From contig JAJFTI010000007.1 of the NCBI GenBank assembly GCA_021373115.1, forward strand, positions 33,818-97,817: 64,000 nt of DNA, read 5' to 3'. Positions 60,812 through 64,000 of this stretch are shown here, one piece after another. Each line of letters begins with the position of its first letter. Within the stretch, counting starts at the first letter, position 1. Under the pieces are notes generated by a model, which searched no databases, was not told the origin of the DNA, and saw only the letters and a program-made list of their open reading frames with translations. The stretch is from Eubacteriales bacterium. GTDB taxonomy: Bacteria; Bacillota; Clostridia; Christensenellales; CAG-138. A program made the position numbers and the translations under genes.

Positions 60812-61732
60812 TCAGTAAATACGCTCCGTAATATAATCGCTCTCCCGATGTCCCGTTCCGTCGAGCGTCGGGTCCATCCAAACCCACTCCCCATCGAGGA
60901 ATACGCTGTTCCAGGAGTGATACAGGTTTTCCGGGGTCACGGTGCCAATCATCATCTTCGCCGGAATCCCCTTTGAGCGCAGCATGACCGCAAACAGCGC
61001 CGCATAATCAAAACAAATTCCCTTGCCCGTTTTCAACGATTCATCCGCGTTCGGCAGGTACCCTCTCTGCACCGTTGCAGCTTTCTGCGTATCGTAGGTC
61101 ATGTGCTGAACAACGAACCGGTAAAACTGTTTCACAATCGCTTCGTCGCTGGAAAGTCCGGCGGCGAGTTCCTCTGCCTTTTGTACGGTTTGGGTCGTTT
61201 CATCGTACCACACGTATTGATTCGGGTATAGAAACGGAAGCGTTTCGTCCCCGAGCCGTACATCGATATCCGTTCCGTAACGCATGGCGTATAGATCGTC
61301 TTCCACCTGTTCCATCACGCGGACGGTATAGACGCCGTCCCCCATTTGCAAAGGAAACACGCTGTAGGTTTCCCCGCCGGGCAGGTCGTAATAATACGTC
61401 TGCGCGGGTGTGGATACGCGTGCCTTGAGCCGCTTTTCGCTTGGCTCGCATCGCACCATAACATATCCCTGGTCGGTATGGGAAGCATCGATCGTTACGC
61501 CGTTTCCCTCATACCGGATGGTTCCGGATGCCTCCGGCAACAGCATTTTTTCGCCGGATTCCTTGTTGTTTGAGTCGACGGCTTGAACGGCAGGCACGGT
61601 ATTGGAGCCGGTTTCCGCCCCGCTTTGCGCGGCGGGACTGCTCCCTGCGCAGGCGGTCAGGCAAAGGAAGCCGAGTAAAAGCAGCCCCGCAATCCCCTGT
61701 TGCAGCCGTTTGACTGCCGACCGTTTTTCCAT
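60812..61732 (-). CDS. Transglutaminase-like domain lipoprotein
   Basis: 306 residues. Signal peptide with a lipobox (LGFLCLTAC, Cys about residue 28), a Ser/Ala/Glu linker, a beta-rich domain (about 60-160), and a transglutaminase core (about 190-306): GKGICFDYAALFAVMLRSKG holds the catalytic Cys, NLYHSWNSVF the His and WVWMDPTLD the Asp. Outside, lipid-anchored. Such proteins may be proteases or crosslinkers of the envelope. The ATG at 61732 has no ribosome binding site; a -10 lies 6 bases upstream. Possibly transcribed together with the pilus-like genes 48 bases further on. Confidence 0.9.
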   Translation of the reverse strand: MEKRSAVKRLQQGIAGLLLLGFLCLTACAGSSPAAQSGAETGSNTVPAVQAVDSNNKESGEKMLLPEASGTIRYEGNGVTIDASHTDQGYVMVRCEPSEKRLKARVSTPAQTYYYDLPGGETYSVFPLQMGDGVYTVRVMEQVEDDLYAMRYGTDIDVRLGDETLPFLYPNQYVWYDETTQTVQKAEELAAGLSSDEAIVKQFYRFVVQHMTYDTQKAATVQRGYLPNADESLKTGKGICFDYAALFAVMLRSKGIPAKMMIGTVTPENLYHSWNSVFLDGEWVWMDPTLDGTGHRESDYITERIY

Positions 61733-61738
61733 GTCTGA

Positions 61739-61768
61739 ATTATACCGCTTAAAATGACGCGAATGCAA
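61739..61768 (-). promoter_or_regulatory. Promoter for a leaderless transglutaminase mRNA
   Basis: TTGCAT (61763-61768), 18 bases, TATAAT (61739-61744), six bases before the ATG. Confidence 0.6.
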
Positions 61769-61920
61769 CAAATTGTTACTTTGACACACGCATGATTTGG
61801 AAAGCGCCGCGTAATGCGGGTATTCTGTGTTACACCCTCCGGCGGCTTCCCCCGGTTCCCGTGCGACGGCGAAGTTTCATTGTTCGTCTGTTACGCAAAG
61901 TCAGAGAACCGATCCGGTCG

Positions 61921-61958
61921 AAAAAACCGGCGCCTCCTGATACAAGGAAGCGCCGGTT
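61921..61958 (-). terminator. Intrinsic terminator of the surface protein gene
   Basis: Perfect 9-bp stem AACCGGCGC / GCGCCGGTT with a structured loop, followed on the minus strand by a T-run. Strong. Confidence 0.85.
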
Positions 61959-61981
61959 CGGTTGAAATGGATCTCTGCTCT

Positions 61982-64000
61982 TTAGAGCGTTGTGCCCGCA
62001 TTCTTTGGATTTTCATCGGGGTTTTTATCCCGTTTGATCCCCAGCAGAACCAGGACGAGCTGAACCGCGGCAATGATGACCATGAGCAGCGTCCAGCGAT
62101 CCGTAAAGGCCATCGGGTTTTTCATATTCTCCGTCAGGATGAACGCCACAATCCCGCCGATACCCGGCAGCAGTGTGAGCAGCCGCACCGCACCGTGCTT
62201 TCTCGTTTCGCGAACGACGACACCGTCCTCCATCTGCTGTTTCTTGCCGAGATACCCAATGAGCATCAGCAGCGAGGCAAGCGCGGTTGCGATTGCGAGA
62301 ATCAGATTGAGCAGCGCCCAGACCGGCCCGGCCAGCGGCGTCTGGCTATCGTCAATACGCTCTACCACCGGCGTAGGAACCGCAGCCGGGGACATTGATC
62401 CGTAGATGACCAGTCCGCCGTCCGGAACCGTTGCCGGAATCGTTACGTTCCAGCCGTCAAAGGAGAAGCCCGAAAGCGTCGGATCACTCGGGATGGGCAT
62501 TGCGTCCCCATACGCAAGGTTGGTGTAGGTTGCATATGGCGTTGCGCCGTCCATTCCCGTTCCCGTTCCGCCGTTGACATAGTAGGTCACCGTATAGAAC
62601 ATCTGCTCCCAGTGCGCGTAGAAGTTCACTTGACGCGGCGGCATAACGAAGGTGTCGCCCGGCTGACGGGAAACGCCCGCTGTGGCGCTCTTTTCGCTCC
62701 AGCCGGTGAAGCGGTAGCCGGGACGGCTGAACATATTCCCCGCAACCGTCGCAACCGCGTCCGTTGCGAACCTTCCGCCTTCCGTCTTGCTGTCCGCGCC
62801 AAAGCCCGGATGGTAATAGACCGGCGATTCGTCCGCCACCCAAACGGCCGTGAACTTCACGCCGTTATCCGGCATGTTGAAGGTGTCCCCATACACGAAG
62901 TACGCCATCGTTCCGGTCACGTCGGGCGTTTGCCAATAGAGGAACGTGTAGCCCGAACGATACGGAATCTGATCGGAAACCGGATAGGGTTCCCCGTATT
63001 TCAGATCCCGCGCGCTCTCCGGCAGGTTGGTTACCGGGTCGCCCGCGCCCGAGACATACATAACGTTATATAGTGAGATCTCCCAAACCGCCTTGAGGCT
63101 GTGGTTCCGGTCGATAGCGGGGATTGTTCCGCCGAGCGGGAATACCTCTCCGGTCGTTGCGTCTTGCCAGCCGGTCAAATGGTAGCCCGGACGATGCACG
63201 TTCCGATCGCTGGAAATCGTTGCATCCGTTCCGTAGCCGAACCACTGCGTATCCGGGAATCCGGTAACCGGATCCGTCGTGTTGAGCGAATAAGTGACCT
63301 CCGGATTAATGGTGAAGTCCGCCTTAACCGTGTTCACATCGTAGTTCCCCGCCGTTGAACCGCTCACCACAACGATCGGTTCAATCACATCCGCGTAGAC
63401 GCCGGCGCTTTCCGCCACATTCGAGCGTTTTACGGTTACAGTAACCGCGCCAAGGTCGGCCGAAACGACAGGATAGTACGTAACCCCGCCAACGTCGCCC
63501 GTCACATAACGGTAGGTAAACGCCGGATCAACCGCATTGTAGTTTTTGCTTGCGTCATCCGCGGCAACCAGCACCGGCCGCAAATCGACCCTGAGCTGGC
63601 CCGGATTGACCCTGATAGTATAATCCGCACTTGATGTTCCGGTCTTGAGCGTGTAGCTGAACCCATTCTCCGCGCTGCCTGCGTTGGTAATGGTACCGGT
63701 TGTCGCGGCAAGCGAAAATCCTTCCGAACCAAGGAATCCGTCGCTTGCGGTGTCAATGCTCCAGTTTGCGCTTTGAAGCGGTGTCCCGTCGTAAATCTTG
63801 TTTGCCGCCTCAGTCAGAACAACCACGTTACGAGTGGTCACCGTTACCACCGCGCTGCCGAACGCAGGCGCGTAGTTCGGGTTCGTCGCCACGAAGTAGA
63901 TCGTTTTGCTCCCCACGTGCGTGATCGCCGGGCTTTCCGTCATCGTGTACGCCGCCGCGCTCCCGCTGTAGGTTTCGCTGTATTTCACCGTCGAGCCCGA
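61982..64000 (-). CDS. Repeat-rich surface protein, MBG and InlB_B-type repeats (partial)
   Basis: The last 672 residues are present; the N-terminus lies beyond the right edge, and the reading frame is open to it. First come MBG-like beta repeats (NKIYDGTPLQSANWSI, YNAVDPAFTYRYVTGDVGG), then at least four InlB_B/Listeria-Bacteroides repeats (RPGYHLTGWQDATTGE, RSGYTFLYWQTPDV, RPGYRFTGWSEKSA, LSGFSFDGWNV), and a C-terminal anchor of three helices starting DDSQTPLAGPVWALLNLIL. No LPxTG motif. It should be an adhesin-like protein held in the membrane. Strong terminator after the stop. Confidence 0.88.
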   Translation of the reverse strand, partial: SGSTVKYSETYSGSAAAYTMTESPAITHVGSKTIYFVATNPNYAPAFGSAVVTVTTRNVVVLTEAANKIYDGTPLQSANWSIDTASDGFLGSEGFSLAATTGTITNAGSAENGFSYTLKTGTSSADYTIRVNPGQLRVDLRPVLVAADDASKNYNAVDPAFTYRYVTGDVGGVTYYPVVSADLGAVTVTVKRSNVAESAGVYADVIEPIVVVSGSTAGNYDVNTVKADFTINPEVTYSLNTTDPVTGFPDTQWFGYGTDATISSDRNVHRPGYHLTGWQDATTGEVFPLGGTIPAIDRNHSLKAVWEISLYNVMYVSGAGDPVTNLPESARDLKYGEPYPVSDQIPYRSGYTFLYWQTPDVTGTMAYFVYGDTFNMPDNGVKFTAVWVADESPVYYHPGFGADSKTEGGRFATDAVATVAGNMFSRPGYRFTGWSEKSATAGVSRQPGDTFVMPPRQVNFYAHWEQMFYTVTYYVNGGTGTGMDGATPYATYTNLAYGDAMPIPSDPTLSGFSFDGWNVTIPATVPDGGLVIYGSMSPAAVPTPVVERIDDSQTPLAGPVWALLNLILAIATALASLLMLIGYLGKKQQMEDGVVVRETRKHGAVRLLTLLPGIGGIVAFILTENMKNPMAFTDRWTLLMVIIAAVQLVLVLLGIKRDKNPDENPKNAGTTL

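Noticed and set aside
1..64000. CRISPR arrays, insertion sequences, phage genes, tRNA or rRNA genes
   Set aside because: No regular repeat-spacer pattern, transposase, integrase or structural RNA was seen on either strand.

Overview
The window looks like chromosomal DNA of a moderately GC-rich member of the Clostridia (Bacillota). The support is: strong AGGAGG-type ribosome binding sites; TTG and GTG starts; sigma-A promoters, often with an extended TGn -10; a Bacillus-type LexA box; an Nfn-type transhydrogenase; an Lsa-family ABC-F protein; LytR-CpsA-Psr and BTAD proteins; and FtsA/FtsZ. I saw no rRNA, tRNA, CRISPR array, insertion sequence or integrase. Genus-level placement is not possible from sequence reading alone.

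Layout. 1-1.7 kb: a small Xre-type regulator (cut by the left edge) with a membrane partner, and an SDR-fold protein. 1.9-6.0 kb: a redox cassette of EetA-like, EetB-like and ApbE-like proteins followed by a flavodiiron protein with a flavin-reductase domain and two rubredoxins. 6.1-14.3 kb (minus strand): ychF, gltX, glnS, cca and nfnAB, with a family of small AT-rich inverted repeats between them. 14.5-20.2 kb: DinD, PepF, an SOS-controlled dinB operon and an AT-rich orphan. 20.2-28.7 kb: an RNA methyltransferase, a sigma factor overlapping a membrane-anchored beta-propeller protein, an Lsa-type ABC-F gene behind an attenuator-like leader, VanZ, DUF2804 and a HAD phosphatase. 28.7-38.9 kb: LCP ligase, GT2-GtrA, phosphodiester glycosidase, a radical SAM protein, a GT39-like transferase/flavoprotein/GtrA operon and a SanA-like protein. 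38.9-41.5 kb: ftsA-ftsZ.

41.6-55.3 kb is one tightly packed minus-strand operon for a surface polysaccharide. It makes UDP-ManNAcA (WecB, WecC) and UDP-L-FucNAc (CapE, CapF, CapG), as in Staphylococcus aureus serotype 5/8 capsule. It starts with a fused phosphoglycosyltransferase-GT4 protein, carries three more glycosyltransferases, a flippase and a CapA-like protein without its metal ligands, and has no obvious polymerase. 55.5-60.8 kb is an operon for an unusual pilus-like machine: a GspF/PilC protein, four small N-terminally hydrophobic proteins that may be pseudopilins, a PilT-type ATPase and a BTAD regulator. 60.8-64 kb holds a transglutaminase lipoprotein and the end of a repeat-rich surface protein anchored by three C-terminal membrane helices.

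The most promising leads are the leader of the Lsa-family gene (a three-codon ORF, competing hairpins and a terminator), the pilus-like operon with a retraction-type ATPase only, the PGT-GT4 fusion, the sigma factor/beta-propeller pair, the terminator that contains the cca ribosome binding site, and three genes whose promoters sit so close to the ATG that the mRNA should be leaderless.
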